Below are positions 32,149-45,454 of a stretch of DNA of 64,000 nucleotides, piece by piece (position 1 is the first letter of the stretch; every line of letters begins with the position of its first letter). A program made the translations under genes and the position numbers. This stretch comes from Hibiscus mutabilis (lineage: Eukaryota; Streptophyta; Magnoliopsida; Malvales; Malvaceae), in the NCBI GenBank assembly GCA_019671005.1, contig CM033745.1, forward strand, positions 5,937,146 through 6,001,145. The letters are read 5' to 3'. Under the pieces are notes generated by a model, which saw only the letters and a program-made list of their open reading frames with translations, was not told the origin of the DNA and searched no databases.

Positions 32149-33344
32149 CTCATTTTTGGAAATAATTAACACATCAAAATGCTTTGCCAACGAACACCAG
32201 TGTCTCACCCAACCATACATGGCATAGCCCTTTGTCTTTTACCCTTCGGCCACCGACTAATGACGAATCTATAAATGTATTTGAGGGTGTGCACAAAGAG
32301 ACGAAGCTACTTGTACAACGAGAGGGGATGCTGCCCCCCGAGAAATGATTTTATTTTACCTTTAATTACTTATATTTTTCTAAAAAAAATGGAATAATTA
32401 TGAATATACCCCTCACCTTTCAAATGTTATATTCTGCCCACCACTCTCAAATTATGGCTTCGTCCATGTGTGCACATATAAAATCTAAAAATTTCAAGTC
32501 ATAAATAATACAAAAATTTTAAAATTAATTTATAAAAAAAATTAAATACAAATGTAAACTTTAAAAAATTCAAAGTGGGCATAGGTCCACCCACATTACA
32601 TTTGGATCTGCCATCAATAATAAAATCTTACTACTCCATAGAAAGATTTAAACAACTTAATTAATTTACTAAAAACAATAATTTCTTTTAGAACAGGTGT
32701 CCCGGTGGAAACAACTGCCCCATTTACTAAAAACAACTTGATTAATTTATTAAAAATAAGTACCCAGTAGAAAAGCGGATGATGATCGTCTTAGGAGACA
32801 CGGGTTCAAATCGTTGTATCTATAAGGTGTGTGTTCATTACTAAATGGTTAAAAATATATATGAACATATACTGTTTTGTAATCAACTTATACTATTAAA
32901 AAAACAATAATTTCTTTTAATCTTTACGTTAAGTTCTCATGTGGGGACCAAAGCACTTAGATATTTACTGGATCTGTCCTGATGCATTGGAAGGAATTGC
33001 TGAACTTGTTTGGTTACCAAGAAGATCGTGCAAAGGTTCCCCCATTTTCAAAACGAATAAATCATGAGAATCAACTTATCTTTTTCTTATTTTCTCCCAT
33101 ATGTTTTGTCACTTGATTTGATAATGCAAAAAATAAATCTCATATCAGTTAGATATCGATTTTTCAGAATTTAAAGTATAATCTTTTAGCATATATTTAT
33201 TAAGTAATCGAAGATAAAGTTTATACACATACATCATTTTATTTGTGTTCGTGTTAACATGCGATTTTGCAATGTATCCTATGTCATTCACATTTTTATA
33301 TTTCTAACAATTAAATATTACATGTTGCCGACCAAATATTAGAT
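32149..33344. other. Intergenic, AT-rich, no gene seen
   Basis: No ORF or family match that I can support. The stretch includes simple A/T-rich sequence and fragments that may be old repeats, such as two AACAACTTGATTAATTTA(C/T)TAAAAA-like copies near 32650 and 32730. Confidence 0.4.
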
Positions 33345-34254
33345 ATCAAGAAATATTAGATGAACTATACAAGTGTGATTGTTTCATGACTTGTGTCCAA
33401 TCGAGATGTATATGTCGAATCATGATTTCTTATAACTTATGTGACAATGACATATTGCTAGATGTCACTCACTGTTTGTAATATTAGAAATGTTCTAATA
33501 TTTACTACTAACGTTACATGAACCTATAGGATCACGCCTACGGTTGAAATGAGCATATATTAAATGAATTATATATTTTCAAATTTGTTGTACACGGATT
33601 TAGTTAAATTAATATATATTTGATATATATATATATATAATTTAAATATTGGATAAATATTAAAAGAAAATAATTATTGTAATTATGAATCTTTTAATAT
33701 ATAAATAATATAATTCGATTTAAATTAATATATATATATATATTGAAATCCTAATTAAAGTTGAATTGGGATTATATATATTTAATATATATATATATAT
33801 ATTGAAATCCTAATTAAGTTGAATTGAGATTATATATATATATATATATATATTGAAATCTTAATTAAAGTTAAATTGAGATTATATATATTAATATATA
33901 TATTGAAATCCTAATCTGAGTTGAATTAAGATTTCAAAGGCTATATAAAGGCATGAGAGATCTAGAAATTATTAATGCTTTTGGAAAAACCCTCTAAATA
34001 GTTTAGAGAGTTTTATATGCTCGTTTCAACTGGGTGAACTACGTAGAGGTCGGAGCGTTACCGTTGCGACTTAGGAATCAACATCTTAGAATCGTGATTA
34101 GATATCTATCTCCTCCAAATTTAGAATTCCAAATTTTAAACAGTTAATTCTCCACCCTTATTCACCCCGACTCGTTCCTCGTACATGGATCTCTGGTGGT
34201 AATCACTAAATAATTTTTCCAATGCGTCATGGGGTGTATCAGCGTGACCCAACA
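33345..34254 (+). repeat. Partial 5' LTR of element F
   Basis: Similar to the right half of 51705-53160. Shared blocks include AGATATCAAGAAATATTAGA, GCTATATAAAGGCATGA (a TATA-box context) and the end region GGTGTA(T/C)CAGCG. It ends ACCCAACA at 34254, followed by the primer site. Confidence 0.7.
33730..33935 (+). repeat. AT-rich tandem repeat in the element F LTR
   Basis: Four copies of a unit with ATTGAAATC(C/T)TAATTAAAG and GAATTGAGATTATATATA, about 50-60 bp apart and separated by variable (AT)n. The unit occurs in single form in the related solo LTR, so this is an expansion. Confidence 0.7.
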
Positions 34255-34255
34255 G

Positions 34256-34268
34256 TGGTATTAGAGCC
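34256..34268 (+). other. Primer binding site of element F
   Basis: TGGTATTAGAGCC one base after the LTR end. One change from the usual tRNA-iMet site TGGTATCAGAGC. Confidence 0.75.
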
Positions 34269-35782
34269 ACTTGTACGATACAGATTCATGTTTTAATTAC
34301 TTGAGTGATGTAAATGTATGAGATACATGCTATTTTTCGATTTTTTAGCAAATATATGATATTTGTACGAGAAAATATATTCAATCACGATTAATATGTT
34401 AATCTAGTTAAAAGATATTCCTAAGATCGATGATTAAGAGTTAATCATCAGGATCTTTGTCGATAGGGTTTGAAATAGTATAAGTTAATTGTTAACATAT
34501 TCAATATGGACTTTAGGGTTTTAGATGTTAAAGTGTTAACATACGCGGGTTATAGTTATATATTAGACTATTGGTTAGTCTATATATTTTGTGCGGGAAA
34601 GTAACAAGATTTGTTTTAGTAAAAATCTCATGGATTTTAAAATCCTAAAAACACGATAATGTTGATAAAAGTTATCAAATCGTGAAGTTTTTACATAGCA
34701 ATTAAGATGCTAATCTTTAAAAAAAATCCCCACCGTTGACTAGGCAATGACAATCCTGTTGGCAGTTGCGGGCCTGCCGAAACCCCGCAAGGGGGTTGAC
34801 CCCTGTGTAGGAACAATCTGGTAAGACCTTATTAACAAACTGCATCGTTATTATGTTTGATACGCACAGTGTTTAGAATGCATGGTTATAACCCAATGGC
34901 CCATTTAGTTTTATTTATAAGATTTTATAAATACGGTCTACGTGTCGTGCATTTCTCTACTTCTATTGTAATTCTCTTCTCATTTTACTCCATCGTACGT
35001 AAAACGAGTTTATAAAATTGTAATCTATACGAAGAAGCATGGACCAAAGGAGCAAAAGTATGGGCCGACAAAAATATGCTTGAGAAGTGTTTTATCCTTA
35101 GAATAATTTGGTTCTCCCATTGGCTTGGGACGGGCAACCTTAGGATATGGGCTATAACTATTGCATTCATAGTTACTGCTTTTCATGTATGTGATTAAAT
35201 GAATATATGAGATGCATGCTAGTTAATTGATAAGACCAAATGTTAAATGATGAGATAATATTCACAAAACCCCTCAATAAAATATTAAGTCTTTTATTGC
35301 TTCCCAATGTTAACTCTCGTTAAAGTTTAGATCGATGCAATGTAGGTTCTGCTAAAGCGAGGTACTTGTATCTATCTTAGCCAAACGAAAAGAATAAGCA
35401 AGTGATATCCGCCGGTTGTAACATTGGTTAAAGACTTAACTAGGCTACTCTAATAGGATTACAAACCTAAAGGTTAGTTATTTGGATAATCATAAGATGA
35501 TTATGAACAAAAGTTGTTCACCAAATGAAAGAGTTACATGAGATGTAATTAGCAAGTGTTGCTTACCTAGATAGACCGTAATCTTAAGAGAAAAGTCAAA
35601 GCTGACTTAAGAGAATGTGAAATTTGGATCATTGATCACTAGAAAAACTTTATAGAAAGTATTTTCAACATCAATATTTGAGGGTTATTAATTTTAATAA
35701 AAATAGTGGGTGTATAAAGTCCTTTTATAAGCAAACTTGGTAAATATACTCGAAATTCATATTTTATTATTGTAGACTTATT

Positions 35783-35875
35783 ATGGCAAATACAAATTTT
35801 TTATCATTGCGACTGATCCTTGAGAAGGACAAGTTGAACGGTGTAAACTACCTTGACTGGTCACTAAAATGAAAA
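35783..35875 (+). pseudogene. Element F gag, N-terminal fragment
   Basis: ATG at 35783 starts a peptide with FLSLRLILEKDKLNGVNYLD, the usual opening of this copia Gag family (the start codon is followed within ten residues by LEKDKLNG.NY). A stop comes about 30 codons in, and most of gag is missing before the protease region begins near 35985. Confidence 0.7.
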
Positions 35876-35984
35876 TGTTTCTATTGTAATTTGACATATT
35901 ATTGTAAAGAGAACTGACCCATTTATCTTGAAAAAGTCAAGAAGACAAAAGAAAGCGGAGCATCCGCCTCAGATATTTATGTTA

Positions 35985-37320
35985 TTGATATTAATTTATT
36001 AACACCTACTTCTTGGGTATTGGATATCGGTTATGGTTCTCATATTTGTACATCTGTACAAGGACCACAAAAGAGTAAAAATCTGAGAAAAGAAGATGTA
36101 GACTTACGGGTTAGTAATGGAGCAAGAGTTGCTGCATTAGCTATATGAACACATACTTTATCGTTGTCTAGTGGACTTAATTTATGTTTAGAGGATTTTT
36201 ATTTTGTGCCTAGTTTGACTAAAAACATCATTTCACTTTCTTGTTTAGACAAGATTGGTTTTGAGATAATTATTAAGAATAGTTGTTGTTCTTTTTATCT
36301 CGATAATGTATTCTATGGTGTGACATAATTAATAAATGACCTCTATATTTTGGATCAAGAGAATTCAATTTACAACATAAATATGAAAAAATTAAAAACA
36401 AATGACTCTAATCAAACTCATCTTTGGCATTGTCATTTGGGTCACATAAGTGGAAAACGCATTTCAAAACTTCATAAATATGAATTTTTGGATTCATTTG
36501 TTTTTCTAACAACTTTATGTATGTGAGCCTTGCTTATTGGGAAATATGACCAAAGCTCATTTTAATGGTAAAAGTGAGCGAGCAAGTGATTTATTGGGAT
36601 TAATACATAGTGATGTATGTGGACCAATGAATACACAAGCCAGAAGAGGATTTCAATACTTCATTACTTTCACAGATGACTTTAGTAGATATGGGTATAT
36701 TTACCTAATGTATCATAAATCTGAAGCCCTTGAAAAGTTTAAGGAATTTAAAAAATGAAGTACAAAACCAACTAGGAAAAAACATTAAGGCTCTTTAATC
36801 AGATTGAGAAGGAGAATATTTAAGCTTAGAGTTTGGTGACTTTCTTAAAGAATGTGGGATTGTTTCACACCTCCTAGTACTCCACAATGGAATAGAGTTT
36901 TCGAAAAGAAGAAATCGAACACTGTCAGATATGATTCGATCAATGATGAGTCACATTGATCTTCTTTTGGGGGGACATGCGCTAAAAATAGTTGTTTTCA
37001 CACTAAATTGTGTTCTATCTAAATTAGTTCAAAAGACACCATATGAGTATGGATCGGGAAACATCTTAGTATGTCTTTTATGAAAATTTGGGGATGTGAA
37101 GCTTATGTTATAAGATGTCTACAAAGCTCAAACCCAAATCTCATAAATGTAATTTTGTGGGTTATCCTAAAGAAACTAAAGGATATTATTTCTTCAATCC
37201 TACCGAGAACAAAGTGTTTGTTGCTCGAACATGAATCTTCTTAGAAAGAGAATTTGTTTTCCAAAAAGGAAATGAAAAAAATATTGAACTCAATGAAATT
37301 CGAGATCAACCACATATCAT
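35985..37320 (+). pseudogene. Element F protease-integrase fragment
   Basis: SWVLDIGYGSHICT near 36014 is the protease motif with the active-site DTG changed to DIG. NIISLSCLDKIGFE follows, then the zinc region LWHCHLGHISGKRISKL near 36420, and a 73-codon open integrase piece with LIHSDVCGPM and FTDDFSRYGYIYLM. Later frames carry broken versions of the rest of the core and FVGYPKETKGYYFFN near 37150. Repeated stops make it a relic of a Tnt1-like copia element. Confidence 0.8.
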
Positions 37321-37490
37321 TGAATAAAAGATTGAACAACAACAAGTTCCACAAGTTGTTGAGGAACATTCAACAGTTTTGGAAACACAACCACTACGAA
37401 GATCTTTGAGAGAATGCAATGCGCCTGAGAAATATGGATTTCTTGTTACATTGCATGGAAAATCATATGCCTACTGTTTCAATGACCATT

Positions 37491-38907
37491 TCCAATGGTT
37501 GCCTCTGCTTTTTTCTTTCTTCTTTTGCTCTTTGATTTGATCATATCCCTTTGTAGTTAAGCATTTGATCTTTCTTTGTTAGGCAACTATCCATGTCTCA
37601 AAGGAAAAGAGAAACAGTGATAATGACTTTACATTTAGGTCCAAGATTTATCCAAACTATTAGACAATTGGGTAATCACACATGAAAATGCCCTTTCTCC
37701 AACTGGAACGTATCTTTTCTGATCCCATCATTTGACAGACTTGACTTTTTTTTTAATTTTAAATTGAATGAATGGATGGCCTTAATTTATTAAAACTAGC
37801 TTGTTTCCGGGTTTCGGCTATGGCTTCCACATGCTATCCAACATTATCATACTAATACTAATACTGCTGCATGCTCACCACCAAACCTATATCAAACGAT
37901 AATGCTTGCTTCCTCTGCAAATAAGCTAGTAAGTTGAGTCCCAAATTTCCAGAGTTTTGAATTTGGTATATAACAAATGGAACACAACTGAAAACGAAAC
38001 TGTTACAAGAAAAAAGGAAAACAAAAAATCTAGTAAAATATGTAAAGCTACTTTTGGAGTGACAAAAAGTTTGTGTGCTTTGAACAGATTGGTGAATACC
38101 CAGCGCCAGTGGAATTCAATATTAATTTATGCATTTAACTAATAGTGTTTTAAGCAAATCCCGAAAAAAGTCCTAACCCTATTCTCGTTCTCCGTTATTG
38201 ACGCCGTTTATGTTCTTTGAGCGGTGACCACCTTACTTTCGTCCCTTTTTTTATCTTTTATTTGTAATTTTTTTTCGACTTTTGATTTTTTTAACCATCC
38301 GATAGTCATTTGGTTACAGAGTATTTTCCCTCAATAGCCAGTTGAATTGTTATAAGGGGAAGAATGAATTCACAAATGAGTAATAGGTTTTGGCCCTTAT
38401 CTTGGTGTTTGCCGGGCGTTCTCGTCGATCAGCCTCCTTACTCGATAGTTAACTCTTTCTTGAATCGCGATTCTCGCTTTCTTTCTGTTTACGAGTTCTC
38501 AGATTTTTGAGCGTCTGACTCCGATGAAGATTTTGCTGCATCGTTTACTTCCCGTCTACATCTCTTTGCACTGTCAGAGATGAACATGCAGGTCCAAAAT
38601 CAATAGTCGGTTTAGTGTCTTTTCTCATTCGTCGATTTTGTCTTTTCTCTCGCTTTAAGTGTAAGGCTCTGTTCCCTTTCTGCAGATGTGTTTTACTTTT
38701 GGTTTGTTTGATGTTTTGTTTGTGTTTCTTGTACTCTTGTTTTTGTTTCTTTCTTTTCTTGTATTCTTTTTGTTTTAATGGATGTCGACTTTCTTGTTAA
38801 AAAATTGACAGTGGTAGTAATATGTTGTTATTTTACTATAGGGATATGATAGTAAAATTTAAAAGTTTTATATTTTTTAGGTCGTTGAAGTTAAATGGAT
38901 GGTTGAG
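37491..38907. other. Intergenic, no supported gene
   Basis: Mixed unique-looking sequence. 38155-38600 has higher GC and pyrimidine-rich text like a leader, but no ORF follows. A TTGTTTTTGTTTC-type low-complexity run lies at 38690-38780. Nothing can be assigned. Confidence 0.4.
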
Positions 38908-39237
38908 ATTAATAATAGGGATGTTCAAATTCGAGTAGCGGATACCCGATTTTTCGAGTGTCATATTTGTCAGTCCGTGTTCTGGCCCATAAGTATCGGG
39001 TACCCTGTAGTCGAGTACCCGCAAAATCGGGTACCAAGTATTTGGTTCACATTTTTTTATCATTCTTTTAAAAATAAAAAATATTAAAAAATTAAAAAAA
39101 TCATAACAACGGTAAACATTAAAAAAAAATACTAATGCATAACAACAGTAGACATTAAAATAAAAAATGAGATCATTCACCATGATTCAATTGTATTGAT
39201 CTACCAATTTTTTATACTGCCTCGTTGCATTCTCGAC

Positions 39238-40284
39238 TAGGGGTGAGCAAAACTCGACTCAAATTAAAAAAATTGATATATTTTTTTTAATTTCAAGTTA
39301 TTCGAGTCAACTCCAGTAACTCAAAAAAAATTTAAGTTCGAGTCAAGTTAAAATTTGCCCAACTTAAAAAACCAAAAAATCGAAAAACGAAATTTTACAG
39401 TTTTGTAATTTAGCCCTTGATTTCATTTTTCTTCAATTCCTCTTTCATTTTAAGTTCATTTTTGACCAAATTTGAATCACATATTCCTAAACTAACGTAG
39501 AATACTTATTTATCTTTAATTTATATTTTTGAAAATAAATTTCATATTTTTTTAATTCAGCCCCTTAACTTTGTATGATTTCCTCATTTCTTCAATATTT
39601 CCTTCGTTTTAAGTTAATTTTTGATCAAATTTGAATCGCATGCTCCTAAACCACCGTAAAATACATATTTAGCTTCAATTCATATTTTTTAAATAAAATT
39701 TCAATTTTTTCAATTTAGCCCCTAAACTTTGAATGATTTCTCATTTCTTCAATTTCTCTTTCGTTTTAAGTCTATTTTTGACCAAAATTAAACCACATGA
39801 TTCACTAACACTATATAATACTTATATAACTTCAATTCATATTTTTAACAAATATATTCTTTTTTGCAATTTAGTCCTTTAATTTTATATTTTATTCAAT
39901 TTGATCATCTAACTATTTTTTTGTATTTTTTTCTTCACATCAATTCATTGACTCATTTATACTCCCATCAATACTTTATCCCTAAAATTTTCTTATTTAA
40001 AAATAATATTATAAATATATTTTAGAAGTTTAGATTATATTTTTTATTACACGTGAAAAATAATATGAAGAAATATATATGCATATCTTATATGATTAGA
40101 GAAAATCGTTTAAATTAGAATCAAATTGTACGATAACATGGTAAATAATTTCAATTAAATTTGTATAGGAACTTGAAAACTCGACTCGAGTTGAAAAAAT
40201 TTCAAATTAAGTTCAAGTGGTAAAATATGACGCGTCAACTCGAATAACTCAAAATTTTTTAACTCGAATGAACTCTCACCTCTA
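39238..40284. mobile_element. Inner hAT-like non-autonomous element with 8-bp TSD
   Basis: Left end TAGGGGTGAGC and the reverse complement of the right end TAGAGGTGAGA are inverted termini. The flanks TTCTCGAC (39230-39237) and TTATCGAC (40285-40292) are an 8-bp duplication with one mismatch. Subterminal ACTCGA / TCGAGT repeats lie at both ends. No transposase ORF is present. Confidence 0.75.
39400..39880 (+). repeat. About 150-bp tandem repeat, three copies, inside the inner hAT element
   Basis: Copies begin near 39410, 39556 and 39714 with (C/T)AATTTAGCCC(C/T)T. Each continues through TTTCTTCAATTTC(T/C)CTTTC and TTTTTGACCAAATTTGAATC. A partial fourth copy starts near 39868. Confidence 0.7.
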
Positions 40285-40640
40285 TTATCGACCAATACAA
40301 TTGAATCTGATTATCAAGCACAAGGATATCGTAAGCCTCCTTGTTGTTTGTTTCATATCGAATCTTACGTATTCACAAATTAATACAATTTTTTTGAAAA
40401 GATTAAAACTTAAAAGTATGTAATACAAATATAGAATGAATTTAGGGATTTAAATTTAATTTTAGGGTAAAATATTAAGTAACCTAAAAAATAAAAAAAT
40501 AGGAACCGGATAGTCAGGTACCTGATTAAGACTAATTTTGTGGTCTGGGCCCGACCCGGGTAAATTTTTTTTAGGTAAATACCCGATTTTTACTTTCGGG
40601 TCAAACGAGTCAGGTATTTTTAAACACCTCTAATTAACCG

Positions 40641-42316
40641 TAGAAAATATAAAGATCACTTGGATAAAAAATAATAAAGAAATAATTATAGTTATTTATT
40701 ACTATCATCGCCTAAATAATGTGTTAAAATAATTAAGTTTTACATAATATAAGTGAATTTTAATATATATATATATATATTATCCTCTTATATTATATAA
40801 TACTTGAAAATTTTATATATTTTTTAAACTGTTGAACGAAGATAAATGAATAAATATGATTAATAATAAAAAATGTGAAATTATTGCTTTTAAAAAAAGA
40901 AGACCGTGAGACAAACAAAAACCTAGTTGGTGGGGTTTAAGCTAAAGCGCATTCATGACTGAACTAAGCGCCATCAACTCAACAACTAAAGTATGCTTTC
41001 TCTCTCCGTCTACTGCTGCACCACTTTTACTAGAATATCTTCCATCTCCACCTTTTTTTTTTTAATTTGTAAGTTAATTTAATAATTTATATTATAAGTA
41101 CAAAAACCCTTTTTAGTTGCACTATTTCCTGGATTGATCTTGCTTTTTCCCCTGACCCCAACTTGGAAGTGAACAGTGAACACAACACCCTTCCTTCCCA
41201 CTTGTTCATTTCTTCACAAGATCTATGTTTTTATTGAGGTTTTAAGGGTATTGCTGGGAAAAACTGTTTTTTTAACTACCTATATATGATTTTATTGGTC
41301 GATTAATTTAAATTAATTTTTACAAATACTCAGTATAGGACAACCTTCTAAGTCCAATTTTCTTCATTTACAACGTCATAATTCATAATATTGCTTAAAA
41401 GATCTAGCACTCATCCTGCTAAACCAACTGATTTAATATATGAGATATACCTAAAAAACCACCAACCAAAGTAGTAAAGATTTGAAATCAGTTTGATATC
41501 AAATGCGAAAGATTTCAAGTTCATATCTCATATCTTCGAATTAACCTTTCAAAGTACCGATGGTGTTGACAAAAGTATGCACTCACCTCAAGCAGTTAGG
41601 CTCTTATTCTATCTTTTTATGGGTCGAAATGGGAGAAAAGTTCTGCAAATCATCAAATTGGTGTTTGCTGAATGCAAAGGGAAACATAAAGCTGCTGCAT
41701 GACAATCAACTCTCTGATGAGTTAAAGTTCATTTGTGCAGTTTTGCTGCCTATATATATGCAACAATTTCAAGTTACTGAATTTAGAAGGAACATGAAGC
41801 TGTTACTCGATAAGCGATAGGAAGGAACATGAAAGCAAGTCCAGTCAAAAGCCTATGTCGCAAGAACATTACGATTAATTAAACATTTGAGGGCTAAAAT
41901 AATATTTGAATTGATTAGGTTTAGTTAACTTAATAGTAGAATGTGTATCCCCAAAGAAAACAAGCACAAATAACTGATCTGGGAATGTTCATGTAAATTG
42001 TAAGACTATGCATACTTCTTTCTTCAAGACTTGGCTATGTTACTATCGACTGAAGCTATCGTTCCTGGTAGCCGAACATACCTGTACAACGGTGAACATC
42101 AATTCTGTGCATCCTAAAACAATTACTTAGTTAACAGCATGGCTTGGAAGCCAAAAAGCTTTGCCAAGCGATAACACCGTAAGGGATAGATTGATGCTCG
42201 AGTTAATCCACCATAAGCATCATTTGCCACTGAAATCGCAACCGGGGCAAGTTAATTCTAAGTGCCGAGTTCGAAAAACAGTGGAGATGATAATCATGTT
42301 AGCATTGTCAGCCAGA
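40641..42316. other. Intergenic and 3' flank of the kinase gene
   Basis: AT-rich, with no recognised gene. Short ORFs at 41493-41820 do not resemble any family I know. The part adjacent to 42317 must contain the kinase 3' untranslated region, but no canonical AATAAA signal was obvious on the minus strand. Confidence 0.4.
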
Positions 42317-44725
42317 TCAGAAGGCTCTACAGAGGTTGTTAGCCGTCAGATTAGATGAACACTGCTGCTCTATAGGTCCTGTGGGACTGCATAGTCTGGT
42401 CCTCTTTGGTTCAGATATCCTCACATGGGAAATTGCCACAGCAAGCACATCTACCAGACCATTTTCATCTTGTTCCTCTGATTTGCAGCTAGAGGTGTGA
42501 GATGTTAAGACAGGTTGCGGACCCTGACTATGACAACCACCATTCATCCTACGCATACTTAACTCCGATCCAGGCGAATGGGAAACTTGGATGGAAGGTC
42601 CTACTTGATTTTTCGACTTCGATTTGATGGATAATGTCTTTAATAAGCGTTCAGTGTAGAACAATATCCATGGATGTCCTGAAGATGGACAGCACAAATG
42701 TCAGGAAATGAAGTCTAAAGATTAAGCTTTTAAAAGAACCGTAGGAGTAAGAAATAATTCAAGTCCAAAGACAAAGTTACATGGTTCACTGAAGAATGCA
42801 AGGCTAATTTGCAATTTTCTACGAAAATGTATGTATCATTTGATTGTTCAACTATTTAAGAAAGAGTAAGTTAGAGCTTACTTAATACTTCATCAGCGGT
42901 TATTCTTGATGAGACATCCCTGGTCAGCATTCTAGCCAGCAGATCGCGTGCAGGTTTGGATACAGATTCCCATATTCCCGAGTGAAAATCAAGCTTCACA
43001 TTCTTGATGGCCTCAAATACGGCCTTCAAGGAGTCTCCTTGAAATGGAAGAAATCCAACCAAAAGCACATGTAGGAGCACACCTGCACTCCATATATCAA
43101 CCTTCTCAGAATAATTTCCCAATAGAACCTCAGGTGCAACATAAGCCGGACTTCCAGCCAAACCGGACAAAACTTGACCTGTAGTGAGCAGTAATTGCGT
43201 TACACAAAAGGTTTAGGCGCAGCTTAAAAGGAAACAAGCAAAACACCAAACATAGCTTTCCAAGGCAATATGCTACTGCAAGAATCTTTTAGCATGATCA
43301 AATCTACTTATGTATAAGAATGATCAAGGGAAATAAAGCTAAAACAGTTAAAGATTAACAAATTTAGAACATGAGAACTTTGAAAGTGAAAAAAAAATAT
43401 TATGTTTGAATTGTAAATCGAGGATAATAAGTGTAAGCCCCTGCAAATATATAGTTTCAATATCAACAACGTCGTTCGATAGGCTAAAACTAGGCCACAG
43501 TCCATCACATGCTCTGTGAGGGATACCAACACTGCTCAGTTGCTAACATGATACCGATGCTTGTAGACATCTTTAATACTTGGATTTTTTATCATTCAAT
43601 ATAAATTTAAGCACCTTGAAAAATATAATCTCCTTAATCCACTTCTTCAGCAGATTCTCTACATTCACCAACCAGGACACATATAGAAAGGAAAATACAT
43701 CATATTCTATGCCAATAGCATCTTAAATTCTCTTCATCAATAAACAAACAGGAAGATTCCCTTCATGCAACTCTCTCTCCGTTTATGCATGTGTGACTGG
43801 CATTTTGCAATCTCAAAATAAATATGCCATGATTGATAAAAAACGAGAAAATACAAACTTTACAACTCCATACATTGAATGTTGAGTTGCAAGATAATAG
43901 GCAAAGCAGGAAGTTAAAGGAATCAAACAAACAGAAAAGGCAAATATTCTTCAAAGTAGGTGCCAGATATTCACCACTGGAAATTCTCATGGCAAGACCG
44001 AAATCTGCCAGCTTTATCTTTCCTGAAGTAGTGAGGAGAATATTCTCTGGCTTTATATCTCTATGCACAACTCCCATCTCATGACAGTACTTAATGATTG
44101 ACATCACATCCTTAAAAATATTAGCAGCACGTTGCTCTGAAAACTGAGATTCTGCCATTTGGTCGATTAAACGACCTCCAGAGCACAATTCCATTACGAG
44201 ATGAAAACAGTCGGGATCCTCATACACTGCCTGCAAAGTCACAATCCCAGGATGACCGGATAAATGCTGCATTATCTCTACCTCTTTGTGAACTGTCTCC
44301 TCTCCCTTAAGCAAGGTTTTACAAGCAAACTCTACTCCACTACTCCTAAACTTGCACAACCAAACTGACCCGAATTTCCCCTGCCCGATTGTATCACCTT
44401 TAACATAATCATCCTCAATCTTTTTCTTCCCACAAATTCGTGTAATCACCTCAATGCAGCCTATCTTCCTCTTAAGACCTCTTCCCAGAGGGACCAAAGA
44501 TGACGCACCACAAGGCGGGGCAGTAGCAATGCCAGCGAGTCTAGCTTTAAATGAACCAACAGGAGGTGCATCCACATCTTCCTTGCACCTCTTTTTTATC
44601 CTAGCATAATCTTCTAATGAAAAATGAGACCTAATATTAGATGATCTTGAATCACAAGCCGAAGCAAATTTCTCAGTTACCTCCGGAGACACATCAGTTT
44701 CACTTCCTTTCCTTTTCTTTCTCAT
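42317..44725 (-). CDS. PEPKR2: Serine/threonine protein kinase, PEPKR2-like (CDPK/PPCK-related), three coding exons
   Basis: Coding exons, minus strand: 44725-43975, 43178-42882 and 42678-42317. They total 469 codons plus stop. All four splice sites are GT/AG and the phases join correctly (GGT after exon 1, AGA after exon 2). The start is the ATG at 44725; an open frame runs to a TTG upstream but that is not a start. The basic N-terminus (MRKKRKGS) is followed by a kinase domain from about residue 107 to 355. It shows a Gly loop IGQGKFGSV (113-121), catalytic Lys136, alpha-C Glu148, HRDIKPEN (221), DFG (241) and an activation segment GSPAYVAPE. The tail after HPWILFYT (about 351 on) is specific to PEPKR2. 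Unlike CDPKs it has no EF hands. Known PEPKR2 proteins have similar length and exon order. Substrates are not known to me. All catalytic residues are intact, so it is probably functional. Confidence 0.92.
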
Positions 44726-44852
44726 CAAGTCAAGTATCAATTCAAACTAAGTTATTGAAAGTTAGACTTTGGGTGCATTCAAGGTTCCCAGGAATTACAG
44801 ATAATCATGAAAATATCCAGTTTTATCTCTCAGTTTCGTTTGGTTTCCTTCC

Positions 44853-45214
44853 CTGTAAATAAAAATAAATAAATTATGGGTCAAAATCAGTTCAAAAACA
44901 AATGATAAATAGAAAATGAAAACGGCAAACAAAACAAAATAACTTGATTCGCTAAGCCACAAACAGATGTGAGGCCCCAGTTAAGTTTAAGGTGTTAAAA
45001 ACACATCTTCAATTGAAAAATGGAACATTTACTTGAAAAAGGAAATAAACGATCAACTGAATCCATCTTGTTTTCTTTTTTTCATAGATTCTCCTGGGGA
45101 CCAGATAGAACCTAGATCAAAATCTTACCTTTACCATACCATCATTCAAAAAAAGCGAATTTAATTATAAAAATCAACTATGAAAAAATGAGAGTTCTGT
45201 GGCAAAGAACGAAC
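44853..45214 (-). other. Candidate 5' UTR intron of the PEPKR2-like gene
   Basis: On the minus strand TTTAAAG|GTTCGT at 45215/45214 and ATTTACAG|GGAAGG at 44853/44852 give a 362-bp intron between a leader exon (about 45400-45215) and the exon holding the ATG. T-rich sequence precedes the acceptor. Inferred from splice-like sequence only. Confidence 0.45.
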
Positions 45215-45454
45215 CTTTAAACACAGTGAAAAATCTCCCAGATTGCAACAAGGGTTGATAAATAGTTACACAGACCGAAAAGAGATAAAGTAATAGCGAA
45301 AATTAGGTAAGTAATTTCTAGGCAAAATCCGGGGATGAAATTTTGGAGAAGCGAATCAGAAAACCTAGAAACGTCCGGGAATGAGAGATTTGGAGGGTGA
45401 TCTTATTTTTATATTACATAACAATTATAATATGCACTAAAGCATTTCCTTTTT

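Larger units (their letters stand above)
33345..37490 (+). mobile_element. Element F: truncated Ty1/copia relic
   Basis: Partial 5' LTR, tRNA-Met primer site, gag start, protease and integrase pieces in plus orientation. The left part of the LTR is missing (compared with the solo LTR at 51705-53160) and everything after integrase is lost at about 37490, so both ends are truncated. Stops and deletions are frequent. Confidence 0.75.
38916..40632. mobile_element. Outer hAT-like non-autonomous element
   Basis: Left end TAGGGATGTTCAAA and the reverse complement of the right end TAGAGGTGTTTAAA form inverted termini of hAT type. Subterminal CGGGTACC / ACCCGA motifs occur at both ends. The flanks ATTAATAA and ATTAACCG agree in five of eight positions, so the target duplication is decayed or absent. 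It contains the inner hAT element. Confidence 0.6.

Noticed and set aside
41493..41820. Two overlapping ORFs downstream of the kinase gene
   Set aside because: No recognisable domain, AT-rich context, and no splice or promoter support; left as intergenic.
43763..43974. Read-through of kinase exon 1 into a hydrophobic C-terminal extension
   Set aside because: This is intron 1: a GT donor after the DFG segment and an AG acceptor at 43179 restore the activation loop exactly.
44726..44740. Kinase start at the upstream TTG (five extra codons)
   Set aside because: TTG is not a normal nuclear start codon in plants; the first ATG is at 44725 and gives the expected family length.
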